Assembly (NCBI GenBank): GCA_963717155.1
Contig: OY970326.1
Span: 2,852,001 to 2,916,000, forward strand
Source of the DNA: G963717155 sp963717155
Lineage (GTDB): Bacteria; Actinomycetota; Thermoleophilia; Gaiellales; JALYLC01
Direction of reading: 5' to 3'
DNA: 64,000 nt
Under the pieces are notes generated by a model. The model was not told the DNA's origin and searched no databases. It was given only the letters and a program-made list of their open reading frames with translations. Each line of letters begins with the position of its first letter. Within the stretch, counting starts at the first letter, position 1. Shown piece after piece: positions 49,043-56,860 of the stretch. Both the position numbers and the translations under genes were made by a program.

Positions 49043-50215
49043 TCAGACCTTCTCCAGGCCGACGTAGTTCTCGGCGAGCGATGTGGCGGCGGCGCGCGAG
49101 CTCGCGAGATAGCGAAGCTGCGACAGCTGCAGCTGGAGATCGAACCGGTCGGCGTCGGGGGCGCGGTGCAGCATCGAGGTCATCCACCACGAGAAATGCT
49201 CGGCCCGCCAGACGCGCCGCAGGCAGGTCGACGAGTAGGCGTCGAGCAGCGCCGGCGAGCCGTCGGCGTACCAGGCGGTAAGGGCCTCGGCCAGTACACG
49301 GACGTCGGCGATTGCGAGGTTCAGGCCCTTGGCGCCCGTGGGCGGCACGATGTGCGCGGCGTCGCCTGCGAGGTACAGGCGGCCGTGGCGCATCGGCTCG
49401 ACCACGAAGCTCCGCATGCCCGTCACGCCCTTCTCCAGTACCGGACCCTCGTGGAGCGTCCACCCGTCGAGCCCGAGCCGAAGCTGCAGCTCCTCCCAGA
49501 TGCGGTCGTCGGACCACGCCGAGATGTCCTCGTCGGGCCGGCACTGGACGTACAGCCGGCTCAGCTCGGGCGAGCGCAGGCTGAGCAGCGCGAAGCCGCG
49601 CTCGTGGTGGGCGTAGACGAGCTCGTCGTTCGAAGGCGGAACCGCGGCGAGGATCCCGAGCCAGCCGAACGGGTAGTCCCGTTCGAAGGTGCGCAGCGCA
49701 TCCTCGGGGATGCTCGCGCGACAGACGCCGTGAAACCCGTCGCAGCCCGCGATCACGTCGCACTCGAGCTCCTGGGTCTCCCCGGCCTGTCGGTAACGGA
49801 TCCGCGGCCGCTCGGAGGTGAGGCCGTGCACCGAGACGTCGTCGGCCTCGAAGTGCAGCGGCAGGCCCTGCGCCAGACGCGCGGCGATCAGGTCCTTGAC
49901 GACCTCGGTCTGGCCGTAGATCACGATGCTGCGCCCGGTCAGGTCGCTCAGGGGGATGCGGTGGCGCTCGCCGTCGAACTGGAGCTCGACCCCATGGTGC
50001 ACCAGCCCCTCGCGCCGCATGCGATCGCCCACACCGGCCTGCTCGAGCAGATCGATCGTTCCCTGCTCGAGGACTCCCGCCCGGATCCGGTGCTCGCAGT
50101 ACTCGCGGCTGCGCGCCTCGAGGACCACCGATTCGATGCCCTGCATCTGCAGGAGCTGCGCCAGCATCAGGCCGGCCGGGCCTGCGCCGACGATGCCGAC
50201 CTGCGTTCGGGTCAT
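49043..50215 (-). CDS. pobA: 4-hydroxybenzoate 3-monooxygenase
   Basis: A 390-residue class A flavoprotein hydroxylase forming protocatechuate from 4-hydroxybenzoate with NAD(P)H and O2. FAD motifs are V-G-I-V-G-A-G-P-A-G-L-M-L-A, the D-G motif in G-C-D-G-F-H-G, and L-A-G-D-A-A-H-I-V-P-P-T-G-A-K-G. Y-C-E-H-R-I-R-A-G-V-L-E-Q-G-T near residue 40 is characteristic of PobA. The ATG overlaps the pcaC stop (ATGA). Together with pcaGH it places 4-hydroxybenzoate on the protocatechuate branch. Confidence 0.95.
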   Translation of the reverse strand: MTRTQVGIVGAGPAGLMLAQLLQMQGIESVVLEARSREYCEHRIRAGVLEQGTIDLLEQAGVGDRMRREGLVHHGVELQFDGERHRIPLSDLTGRSIVIYGQTEVVKDLIAARLAQGLPLHFEADDVSVHGLTSERPRIRYRQAGETQELECDVIAGCDGFHGVCRASIPEDALRTFERDYPFGWLGILAAVPPSNDELVYAHHERGFALLSLRSPELSRLYVQCRPDEDISAWSDDRIWEELQLRLGLDGWTLHEGPVLEKGVTGMRSFVVEPMRHGRLYLAGDAAHIVPPTGAKGLNLAIADVRVLAEALTAWYADGSPALLDAYSSTCLRRVWRAEHFSWWMTSMLHRAPDADRFDLQLQLSQLRYLASSRAAATSLAENYVGLEKV

Positions 50216-50604
50216 TCGTCGCTCGGAGCGTCGAGCACGCGCTGGGCGACCGCGAAGGCGCCGTTCGCGGCCGGAACGCCGCAGTAGATGGCGCTGTGCA
50301 GCAGCACCTCGGTGATCTCCTCGCGAGTCACCCCGTTTCGGATCGCGGCACGCAGGTGCATCGCGAGCTCCTCCTCGCGGCCGAGCGCGATCAGCGCCAT
50401 CAACGTGATGCAGCTGCGCGTGCGCCGGTCGAGCCCGGGCCGCGACCACGTGTCGCCCCACGCGTAGCGGGTGATCATCTCCTGGAAGTCCCGCGTCAGG
50501 TCGCTGGTCCGCTCGATCGCGCGGTCGACGTGCTCGTCTCCGAGCACCTCGCGCCGCACGCGCATGCCCCGCTCCAGCCTCGGATCCGGATCCTGGGAGG
50601 CCAT
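50212..50604 (-). CDS. pcaC: 4-carboxymuconolactone decarboxylase
   Basis: A 130-residue CMD-family protein. R-G-M-R-V-R-R-E-V-L-G opens the protein, followed by I-T-R-Y-A-W-G-D-T-W, D-R-R-T-R-S-C-I-T-L, H-L-R-A-A-I-R-N-G-V-T and E-V-L-L-H-S-A-I-Y-C-G-V-P-A-A-N, the conserved C-terminal helix. In many actinobacteria pcaC is fused to pcaD (pcaL); here it stands alone, and no pcaD (enol-lactone hydrolase) is in the window. Its ATG overlaps the pcaG stop by one base. Confidence 0.94.
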   Translation of the reverse strand: MASQDPDPRLERGMRVRREVLGDEHVDRAIERTSDLTRDFQEMITRYAWGDTWSRPGLDRRTRSCITLMALIALGREEELAMHLRAAIRNGVTREEITEVLLHSAIYCGVPAANGAFAVAQRVLDAPSDE

Positions 50605-51080
50605 CAGAGCGAGAAGAACGCCGTCTGACGCTCGCCCTGGAGACGGACGTCGAAGCGGAGGACGTCCCCGTCGGCAACCGCGACGAGCGTCGACCGCTCG
50701 TCGGCATCGGGAATCCCGAGCAGCACGGGATCCCGATCGTTGGCCGGCTCGCCCGGGAAGTAGACGCGGGTCAGCAGTGCCTTCAGCAGGCCCCGCGCGA
50801 AGACCAGCATCGTGAGATGCGGCGCCTCCCCGGGGCCGGCAGCCGGCGGTCGGGTCACGAACGAGTAGCGGCCGGTCTCGTCCGTGCCGCAGCGGCCCCA
50901 CCCGGGCCAGATCTCGACCATCGAGTCGGGCACCGGCTCGCCCGCTCCATCGAGCACGCGCCCCTCGATGCGCACCGCCCCGGGCGTGCCGGGTGCGACG
51001 ACCTCGTTGTCGGGCCGCGCGCAGAGCCCGATCGAGAAGAACGGCCCGACGGTCTGCGACGGCGTCCGCTCGCGCCTCAC
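50604..51080 (-). CDS. pcaG: Protocatechuate 3,4-dioxygenase, alpha subunit
   Basis: A 158-residue subunit of the intradiol ring-cleaving dioxygenase. It begins T-P-S-Q-T-V-G-P-F-F-S-I-G-L, the usual PcaG opening, and carries G-A-G-E-P-V-P-D-S-M-V-E-I-W and P-H-L-T-M-L-V-F-A-R-G-L. The iron ligands of the beta subunit are missing, as expected for alpha. The length is shorter than the roughly 200 of Pseudomonas PcaG but usual for actinobacteria. The GTG start overlaps the pcaH stop. Confidence 0.94.
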   Translation of the reverse strand: MRRERTPSQTVGPFFSIGLCARPDNEVVAPGTPGAVRIEGRVLDGAGEPVPDSMVEIWPGWGRCGTDETGRYSFVTRPPAAGPGEAPHLTMLVFARGLLKALLTRVYFPGEPANDRDPVLLGIPDADERSTLVAVADGDVLRFDVRLQGERQTAFFSL

Positions 51081-51802
51081 TGGCCCTCGATCGGGGTCGC
51101 CGCCGAGCCGCCGAGCACGATGTCGAAGCGGTAGGCGAGCGCCCACTCCGGCTCGGTCGTCTCGAGGTCGAAGCTGCTGATCAGGCGCTCGCGCGCCTTC
51201 GGATCGCGTACGGACTGGAAGATCGGGTCGTACTCGAACAGCGGATCGCCGGGGAAGTACATCTGCGTCACCAGGCGATCGGTGAACGCCCGCCCGAACA
51301 GCGACAGGTGGATGTGGGCGGGGCGCCAGGCGTTCGGGTGGTTGCCCCAGGGATACGCGCCGGGCTTGATCGACACGAAGCGGTAGCTGCCGTCGTCGTC
51401 GGTCATGCACCGCCCCGCGCCGGTGAAGTTCGGGTCGAGCGGGGCCGGATGCTGATCCACGCTGTGCTTGTAGCGGCCGGCGGCGTTCGCCTGCCAGATC
51501 TCGATCAGGGTGTTGCGTATCGGGCGGTCGTCGCGGTCGACCACACGTCCGTGCACGATGATGCGCTCGCCGAGAGGCTCCCCGGAGTGCTGCCGGGTGA
51601 GATCGTGCTCGTACGCCCCGACGCTGCTGTCGCCGAAGACGGGCCCGCTCGTGTCGGCGAGCGCGCGCGGCAGGACGAGCAGGGGACGCCCGGGTGCGCG
51701 GAGGCGCGTCGACCGGTAGTCGGGACTCGCGTACAGCGGATCGGCGCCACGCAGCGTGGCCTCGTCCTCCTCGACGCGGTCGAGCGGCGCGGGATCGCTC
51801 AT
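51077..51802 (-). CDS. pcaH: Protocatechuate 3,4-dioxygenase, beta subunit
   Basis: The catalytic 241-residue subunit, which carries the Fe(III) centre. Candidate ligands are Tyr in N-A-A-G-R-Y-K-H, Tyr in I-K-P-G-A-Y-P-W and two His in R-P-A-H-I-H-L-S. V-H-G-R-V-V-D-R-D-D-R-P and L-I-E-I-W-Q-A-N form the intradiol dioxygenase signature. The enzyme cleaves protocatechuate to 3-carboxy-cis,cis-muconate. The ATG at 51802 overlaps the pcaJ stop (ATGA), and pcaG follows with a 4-bp overlap. Confidence 0.95.
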   Translation of the reverse strand: MSDPAPLDRVEEDEATLRGADPLYASPDYRSTRLRAPGRPLLVLPRALADTSGPVFGDSSVGAYEHDLTRQHSGEPLGERIIVHGRVVDRDDRPIRNTLIEIWQANAAGRYKHSVDQHPAPLDPNFTGAGRCMTDDDGSYRFVSIKPGAYPWGNHPNAWRPAHIHLSLFGRAFTDRLVTQMYFPGDPLFEYDPIFQSVRDPKARERLISSFDLETTEPEWALAYRFDIVLGGSAATPIEGQ

Positions 51803-52575
51803 GCGTGCTCCTCGACGATGGTCTTCAGTCCTCGCAGCGCGACCAGCTCCGCGGCGGTCGGCGGGTCGCCGGTGGTGATGTCGTCGGCGATCCGGAGCGC
51901 CCACCCCGTTCCGGCACGCGCATCGTCAGCGGTGCTGCCGGGATGCAGGCTCGTCAGCACGAGCTCGCACGTCTCGGGGTCTGGCTCGAGCACACCGAGG
52001 TCCGTGACGACGACGGTCACTCCTGCCCCCGGCAGGCCCAGCCGGGCGCGGAACCCGGGCCCGTCGCCATGACCGACCGAGGTGCGGAAGTCGAGCCGCT
52101 CGACGAACGCGCGGGGGGTCTGTCGCAGCATCACGAACGTCTCGCGGCAGGACGTCGCGATCTCGGACGCGCCACCTGCGCCCGGCAGCCGAACCTTCGG
52201 ATGATCGTAGTCGCCGACCACCGTGCTGTTGAGGTTGCCGAACCGGTCGATCTGCGCCGCGCCGAGAAAGCCGACGTCGATCCGCCCCGCCTGCAGCCAG
52301 TACGCGAAGATCTCGGGCACAGAGACAACGGCATCTGCTGTCTCGGCAAGCTCGCCGTCGCCGATCGAGAGCGGCAGGTGCATCGGCTTCGCGCCGATCG
52401 TGCCGCTCTCGTACACGAGCACGCAGCCCGGCGCATGCGTCGCACGCGCCAGGTTGGCCGCACGGCTCGGCAGCCCGATGCCCACGAAGCAGACGGTCCC
52501 GTTCCGCAGCCGGCGCGCGGCCGCGACGGCCATCATCTCGTCGGCGGTGTAGCCCGCGCCGTTGTCCTCGGTCAT
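51799..52575 (-). CDS. pcaJ: 3-oxoadipate CoA-transferase, subunit B
   Basis: A 258-residue class I CoA-transferase subunit. The catalytic glutamate region reads V-L-V-Y-E-S-G-T-I-G (family E-x-G), preceded by C-F-V-G-I-G-L-P-S-R-A-A-N-L-A. Q-I-D-R-F-G-N-L-N-S-T and P-G-A-G-G-A-S-E-I-A are further signatures. With PcaI it moves CoA from succinyl-CoA to 3-oxoadipate. The Glu could also fit a related glutaconate-type CoA-transferase, but the pca context decides. The ATG overlaps the pcaI stop. Confidence 0.9.
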   Translation of the reverse strand: MTEDNGAGYTADEMMAVAAARRLRNGTVCFVGIGLPSRAANLARATHAPGCVLVYESGTIGAKPMHLPLSIGDGELAETADAVVSVPEIFAYWLQAGRIDVGFLGAAQIDRFGNLNSTVVGDYDHPKVRLPGAGGASEIATSCRETFVMLRQTPRAFVERLDFRTSVGHGDGPGFRARLGLPGAGVTVVVTDLGVLEPDPETCELVLTSLHPGSTADDARAGTGWALRIADDITTGDPPTAAELVALRGLKTIVEEHA

Positions 52576-53432
52576 GCGACCGACCGCTCGGCGTCGCGCA
52601 GGCTCTGCCGGTACTGCTCGACGTCCTCGGTCTCGAGCACGTGCCGGCGGATCCACGCCGTGAACTGCTCGCGGTCCCGGCTGATCGGGTCCCAGGCCAG
52701 GTAGAACGCGTTGTCGCGGTCGTAGTACCCGTGTGCGTAGGAGGGGTGTGCGCCTCCCGGTGCAAGCGAGACCGCCGTGATCACCCACGATGGCAGGATC
52801 ACGCCTCCTGGACGAGGCACGAGCTCGGGAACGATCTCCTCGACGGTCACGATCGAGCGAGCCGACGCGAGCACCGTCTCCTTCTGCACACCGGTGATGC
52901 CCCAGAGCTGGACGTTGCCGGAAGCATCGGCCTGCTGTGCGTGGACAATGCCGACATCGGGACGAAGCGCCCGCACCGCAGCGAGCCGCTCTCCGGTGAA
53001 CGGGCAGTCGATCTCCTGCACAGACGGGGTGCGCCCGACGAGATCCGTTCCCGCATACCCGCGCAGGACGCCGAACGGCAAGCCCGACGCGCCGGCCGCG
53101 TACGCCGCGGCCATCCCTGCGTGCGAGTGCTCCTCGAGCTCCAGCGGCGCCGGCCAGCTCCGCTCGACGGCATCGCGGAAGCGATGCAGCGAGCCGACAC
53201 CGGGGTTCCCACCCCACGAGAACGTCAGCTTGCGCGCGCAGCCCGCGCCGATCATCTGGTCGTACACCAGATCGGGCGTCATCCGCACGAGCGCCAGATC
53301 GCGCCGGCCGCGCCGGATCAGCTCGTGTCCGGCAGCGTGGGGTATCAGATGGGTGAACCCCTCGAGCGCGACGACATCGCCGTCGCGCACGAGCTCGTCG
53401 ATCGCGTCTCGGAGCGGGACGACCTCGGCCAT
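52572..53432 (-). CDS. pcaI: 3-oxoadipate CoA-transferase, subunit A
   Basis: A 286-residue class I CoA-transferase subunit. D-A-I-D-E-L-V-R-D-G-D-V-V-A-L-E-G-F-T-H opens the chain, followed by A-A-G-H-E-L-I-R-R-G and the CoA-binding G-C-A-R-K-L-T-F-S-W-G-G-N. V-Q-L-W-G and V-H-A-Q-Q-A-D-A-S-G-N lie in the second half. It resembles the larger PcaI/CatI of actinobacteria. The aldehyde dehydrogenase gene ends 2 bp upstream. Confidence 0.9.
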   Translation of the reverse strand: MAEVVPLRDAIDELVRDGDVVALEGFTHLIPHAAGHELIRRGRRDLALVRMTPDLVYDQMIGAGCARKLTFSWGGNPGVGSLHRFRDAVERSWPAPLELEEHSHAGMAAAYAAGASGLPFGVLRGYAGTDLVGRTPSVQEIDCPFTGERLAAVRALRPDVGIVHAQQADASGNVQLWGITGVQKETVLASARSIVTVEEIVPELVPRPGGVILPSWVITAVSLAPGGAHPSYAHGYYDRDNAFYLAWDPISRDREQFTAWIRRHVLETEDVEQYRQSLRDAERSVA

Positions 53433-53434
53433 GG

Positions 53435-54898
53435 TCAGAAGGGGAACGGGTGCGAACCGCTCTGCATGGTGATCCAGCGCAGCTCCGTGAACTCGTGGAT
53501 GGCCGCTGTGCCACCGAAGCGCCCCCAGCCGCTGTCCTTGACGCCCCCGAAGGGCATCTGCGGCTCGTCGCCCACCGACTGGTCGTTGACGTGGACGATG
53601 CCCGCCTCGATGCCGTCGGCGAGCGCGAGGCCGCGCTCGTTGTCCGTCGTGATGATGCCTGCCGCGAGTCCGTATGCCGTCTCGTTTGCGAGCTTCACGG
53701 CGTCCTCCGCGCTCTCGACCACCGTGATCGTCGCGACGGGCCCGAACGTCTCGACCTGTGCGAACTGAGAGTCGGGCGCGACGTCCGTGAGCAGCGTCGC
53801 CTGGTAGCAGGCCCCGACGGTCTCTCCGCCGGCGAGCACCCGCGCGCCGTCCGCGACCGCCTTGTCCACCCGCCCCTTGACCGTGTTCAGCGCGCCCTCG
53901 TTGATCAGCGGGCCGATCACCGTGTCGTGCTCGTTCGGGTCGCCGACCTTGAGTCCCTGGGTCTTGCGCACGAGCCCGTCGATGAACGCGTCGGCGATCG
54001 GCCGCTCGACGATGATCCGGCGCGACGACATGCAGATCTGCCCCTGGTGCATGAACGCTCCGAAAGCCGCCGCGTTGACCGCGTAGTCGACGTCCGCGTC
54101 TCCGAGCACGATCAGGGGCGCGGAGCCGCCGAGCTCGAGCACGACCCGCTTCAGGTGCTTGCCGGCCGCCTCGGCGATGATCCGCCCGACAGCGGTCGAG
54201 CCCGTGAAGTTGATGCGCCGCACCTTCGGATGCGAGACGAGCTCGTCGCCGATCTCCACCGCCTGCTCGCGCGCATGCGTGACGATGTTCAGCACGCCCG
54301 GCGGCAGGCCCGCCTCCTCGAAGATCTCACCCCAGAGCAGGCCGCCGACCAGCGGTGACTCCTCCGAGGGCTTGAGCACGACCGTGTTGCCGAGCGCGAG
54401 CGGCGCCGCGATCGAGCGTGCCGACAGGATCAGCGCGGCATTCCACGGCGCGATGGCGGCGACGACGCCGACCGGCTGGCGCAGCCCCATCGCGAAGGTG
54501 CCGGGATTGTCGGACGGCAGCACCTCGCCGACCGGTGCGTAGGCGAGTGCCGCCGTCTGCCGGAACAGGCCCGGCACGAAGTGCATCTGGAACATGCCGA
54601 ACCCGAAGCTCGCACCCGTCTCGCGGGAGAGCAGCGACACCACCTCGTCCTGGCGGCTCTCGAGGATATCGGCCGCCTTCAGGAAGATCTGCTGGCGCAG
54701 CGCAGGGGGCGACTTCGACCACGAGGCGAAGGCCTCGGACGCGGTCTCGATCGCGCGCCGCGCGTCCTCGCGGCCTCCCGCGGGCACACGCGCGACGACG
54801 TCACCGGTGTACGGATCGTGGTCGTCGAACGTCTCACCGCTGACCGAGTCGGGCCGGTCGGCGCCGAGCAGGTCACGGAAGGTGCGAGTCGCGCTCAT
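53435..54898 (-). CDS. Benzaldehyde/vanillin-type aldehyde dehydrogenase
   Basis: A 487-residue NAD(P)-dependent aldehyde dehydrogenase. The catalytic Glu lies in L-E-L-G-G-S-A-P (near 254) and the catalytic Cys in G-Q-I-C-M-S-S-R-R (near 288). The Rossmann loop is F-T-G-S-T-A-V-G, and P-W-N-A near 150 marks the NAD-binding site. G-Q-I-C-M-S-S and S-V-G-D-E-P-Q-M-P-F-G-G-V-K-D-S-G are typical of vanillin/benzaldehyde dehydrogenases. In the operon it would oxidise (hydroxy)benzaldehydes to the acids used by PobA and the pca enzymes. It lies 10 bp after the alcohol dehydrogenase gene. Confidence 0.92.
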   Translation of the reverse strand: MSATRTFRDLLGADRPDSVSGETFDDHDPYTGDVVARVPAGGREDARRAIETASEAFASWSKSPPALRQQIFLKAADILESRQDEVVSLLSRETGASFGFGMFQMHFVPGLFRQTAALAYAPVGEVLPSDNPGTFAMGLRQPVGVVAAIAPWNAALILSARSIAAPLALGNTVVLKPSEESPLVGGLLWGEIFEEAGLPPGVLNIVTHAREQAVEIGDELVSHPKVRRINFTGSTAVGRIIAEAAGKHLKRVVLELGGSAPLIVLGDADVDYAVNAAAFGAFMHQGQICMSSRRIIVERPIADAFIDGLVRKTQGLKVGDPNEHDTVIGPLINEGALNTVKGRVDKAVADGARVLAGGETVGACYQATLLTDVAPDSQFAQVETFGPVATITVVESAEDAVKLANETAYGLAAGIITTDNERGLALADGIEAGIVHVNDQSVGDEPQMPFGGVKDSGWGRFGGTAAIHEFTELRWITMQSGSHPFPF

Positions 54899-54908
54899 GG
54901 TCGTCTCC

Positions 54909-56012
54909 TCATGGGGTCATCCGCAGCACGGCCTTGACGACCGAGCCTGCCTCGGCGGCGGCCGCAGCCTCGTTGATGCGATCGAAGTCGTAGTAGGTCA
55001 TCAGACGGTCGACGGGGAACCGTCCCTGTCTCCAGAGCTCGACGAGCCGGGGCAGGAACACGGACGGAACGCTATCGCCCTCCACGATTCCCCGGAGCGT
55101 TCTGCCCGCGGTAAGGATCGTGTTGACGTCGAGCGACACCTCGGTGCCGAACCGGGGCGCGCCGATCAGGCCGCAGACGCCGGCCGGGCCCGTGCAATCG
55201 ACGGCCTGGCGCAGCACCGTCGGCACACCGGTCGTCTCGAGGCTGAAGTCGGCCCCCCAGCCCGTGATCGCGCCGATCCGCTCGACCACGTCCTCGTCGC
55301 GGGCGTCGATCGCATGCGTCGCCCCGAGCTCGCGGGCGAGCGCGAGCCGCGAGCTGTTGACGTCGATGCCGATGATCGTCGTGCACCCCGCGATGACCGC
55401 GCCGAGCACGCCGGCGAGGCCGACCGACCCGGTGCCGAAGATCGCGATGCTGCTGCCGGCCGGCGCCCGCAGCGAGTTCAGCACGGCGCCGGCGCCGGTC
55501 TGGATGCCGCACCCGAAGGGCGCAGCGACGTCGAGCGCGATCTCGTCGGCCAGCTTCACGACGTTCCGCTCCCCGGCGACGGCGTGGGTCGCGAAGGAGG
55601 ACTGTCCGAAGAAGTGGCCGTGGATCAGCTCACCGTCGCGTGAGAGGGCGCTCGTGCCGTCGCCCCTCGTCGACGCGAAGTTGTGCGCGAAGAAGTCGTG
55701 GCAGTACGCCGGCCGACCGCCGTGGCACGTCGCGCAGTGCCCGCACGAGTCGAAGGTCATGCCGACGCGGTCACCCGGCCGGACGCCGGTGACGGCCGAT
55801 CCGACACGCTCGACGGTGCCCGCACCCTCATGGCCGAGGACCGCGGGGAGCGGCACCGGATACCACTGGTCGCGGATGATGAGGTCGGTGTGGCAGATGC
55901 CCGCCGCTGCGACACGCACGAGCACCTCGTCCGCGCGAAGCTCGCCCAGCTCGAGCTCCTGCAGCGTGAACGGTGCGCCCTTGCGCTCGGTGACCGCAGC
56001 TGTGAACTTCAT
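54909..56012 (-). CDS. Aryl-alcohol (benzyl alcohol) dehydrogenase
   Basis: A 367-residue zinc-dependent medium-chain dehydrogenase. Catalytic zinc residues are in G-I-C-H-T-D and G-H-E-G-A-G; the structural zinc cluster is C-G-H-C-A-T-C-H-G-G-R-P-A-Y-C. The Rossmann motif is F-G-T-G-S-V-G-L-A-G. F-F-G-Q-S-S-F-A-T-H-A and P-F-G-C-G-I-Q-T-G-A-G-A match benzyl alcohol dehydrogenases (AreB/XylB). The ATG at 56012 follows GAGGGGAG. It is first in a nine-gene operon leading from aryl alcohols to 3-oxoadipyl-CoA. Confidence 0.92.
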   Translation of the reverse strand: MKFTAAVTERKGAPFTLQELELGELRADEVLVRVAAAGICHTDLIIRDQWYPVPLPAVLGHEGAGTVERVGSAVTGVRPGDRVGMTFDSCGHCATCHGGRPAYCHDFFAHNFASTRGDGTSALSRDGELIHGHFFGQSSFATHAVAGERNVVKLADEIALDVAAPFGCGIQTGAGAVLNSLRAPAGSSIAIFGTGSVGLAGVLGAVIAGCTTIIGIDVNSSRLALARELGATHAIDARDEDVVERIGAITGWGADFSLETTGVPTVLRQAVDCTGPAGVCGLIGAPRFGTEVSLDVNTILTAGRTLRGIVEGDSVPSVFLPRLVELWRQGRFPVDRLMTYYDFDRINEAAAAAEAGSVVKAVLRMTP

Positions 56013-56085
56013 GCCGCTCCCCTCTGCCGGCCCGCCCGAGCACTGCGCTCGGCCGACCCGGTAGCGCACTAGCGCAACCTGTCCG

Positions 56086-56141
56086 ACGCTACGCGGTCAT
56101 GTGTCCACTTGTCAAGACTGTGTTCCAATAGTTCGGACACA
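56086..56141 (-). promoter_or_regulatory. Promoter and TGTGTCC-type operator of the aromatic operon
   Basis: Reading leftward, TTGACA (56115-56110) and TAGCGT (56091-56086) are 18 bp apart, about 75 bp before the alcohol dehydrogenase start. Three related elements surround it: TGTGTCCAC (56100-56108), TGTGTTCCA (56119-56127) and the inverted TCGGACACA (56133-56141). The last two form an imperfect palindrome just upstream of -35. This fits an activator or repressor site, such as an IclR-type PcaR/PobR regulator, but no such gene is in the window. Confidence 0.5.
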
Positions 56142-56177
56142 ATGCCACGCCGGCCCCATTTCGGGGCCGAAGGCGGC

Positions 56178-56711
56178 CTACGCGGCGGCGGAGAGCGGCT
56201 CTGCCTGGGCCGCGGCGGGCGTCTCGGGCAGGCGCCGCGCGAGCGCCACCACGGCCGCGGACCCGGCCGCCCCGGCCGCGAGCACGGCGAGCGCCCAACC
56301 GAGGCCGTGCTCATCGTGTCCGCGCACATGGTCGAGCGAGAGCGTGCCCGCGCCCTCGTCTACGAGCGTCACCAGCGCGGCGATGAGCACGAGGTTGTAC
56401 TCGAATCCGCCGTTCGTGACCCACACGCCGTTCTTCCAGTGCACCGTGCGGATCGCCGTGATCATCGTGCCGATGAGCGATGCCGCGGCGAGCGGCATGA
56501 ACAGGCCCGCGGCGAGCAGTGCGCCGCCAACGGCCTCCGAGAGCCCCGCGGCGGTTGCGTTTCGATGACCCGGGCGAAGCCCGAGCGACTCGAATCCCGC
56601 AGCGGTCTTGTCGATCCCGCCGCCGCCGAACCAGCCAAACAGCTTCTGGGTCCCGTGGCCGATGAACAGGCCGCCGACGATGGTGCGCGCAGCGAAGCGA
56701 CCGAGCTTCAT
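56178..56711 (-). CDS. DoxX family membrane protein
   Basis: A 177-residue protein with four to five hydrophobic segments. R-T-I-V-G-G-L-F-I-G-H-G-T-Q-K-L-F-G-W-F-G-G is the DoxX hallmark, followed by G-L-S-E-A-V-G-G-A-L-L-A-A-G-L-F and W-K-N-G-V-W-V-T-N-G-G-F-E-Y-N-L. The C-terminal span is followed by an Ala/Pro tail. DoxX proteins are linked to terminal oxidases or thiol/redox stress in other bacteria, but function is uncertain. It is upstream of the aromatic operon on the same strand, separated by 165 bp, and is probably a separate unit. Confidence 0.85.
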   Translation of the reverse strand: MKLGRFAARTIVGGLFIGHGTQKLFGWFGGGGIDKTAAGFESLGLRPGHRNATAAGLSEAVGGALLAAGLFMPLAAASLIGTMITAIRTVHWKNGVWVTNGGFEYNLVLIAALVTLVDEGAGTLSLDHVRGHDEHGLGWALAVLAAGAAGSAAVVALARRLPETPAAAQAEPLSAAA

Positions 56712-56820
56712 GGGAGTTCCTCCTGACGCGTTCTCTCGGCACGAGTTGGGACGGGCGTCCGGTTATCCCCCGGAACCGTATCTCCAAACACCGACCCGTC
56801 TTGACTTCGCCGAGCGACCG

Positions 56821-56844
56821 GTGGGACAGTTGCGCCCGTCCCAC
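56821..56844 (+). promoter_or_regulatory. Inverted repeat in the permease leader
   Basis: GTGGGAC (56821-56827) and GTCCCAC (56838-56844) form a perfect 7-bp inverted repeat with a 10-base loop, ending 3-6 bases before the GGAGGAGGG ribosome site of the APC permease. It could be an operator or an mRNA hairpin that affects initiation. Confidence 0.4.
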
Positions 56845-56860
56845 CATCGGAGGAGGGCTC

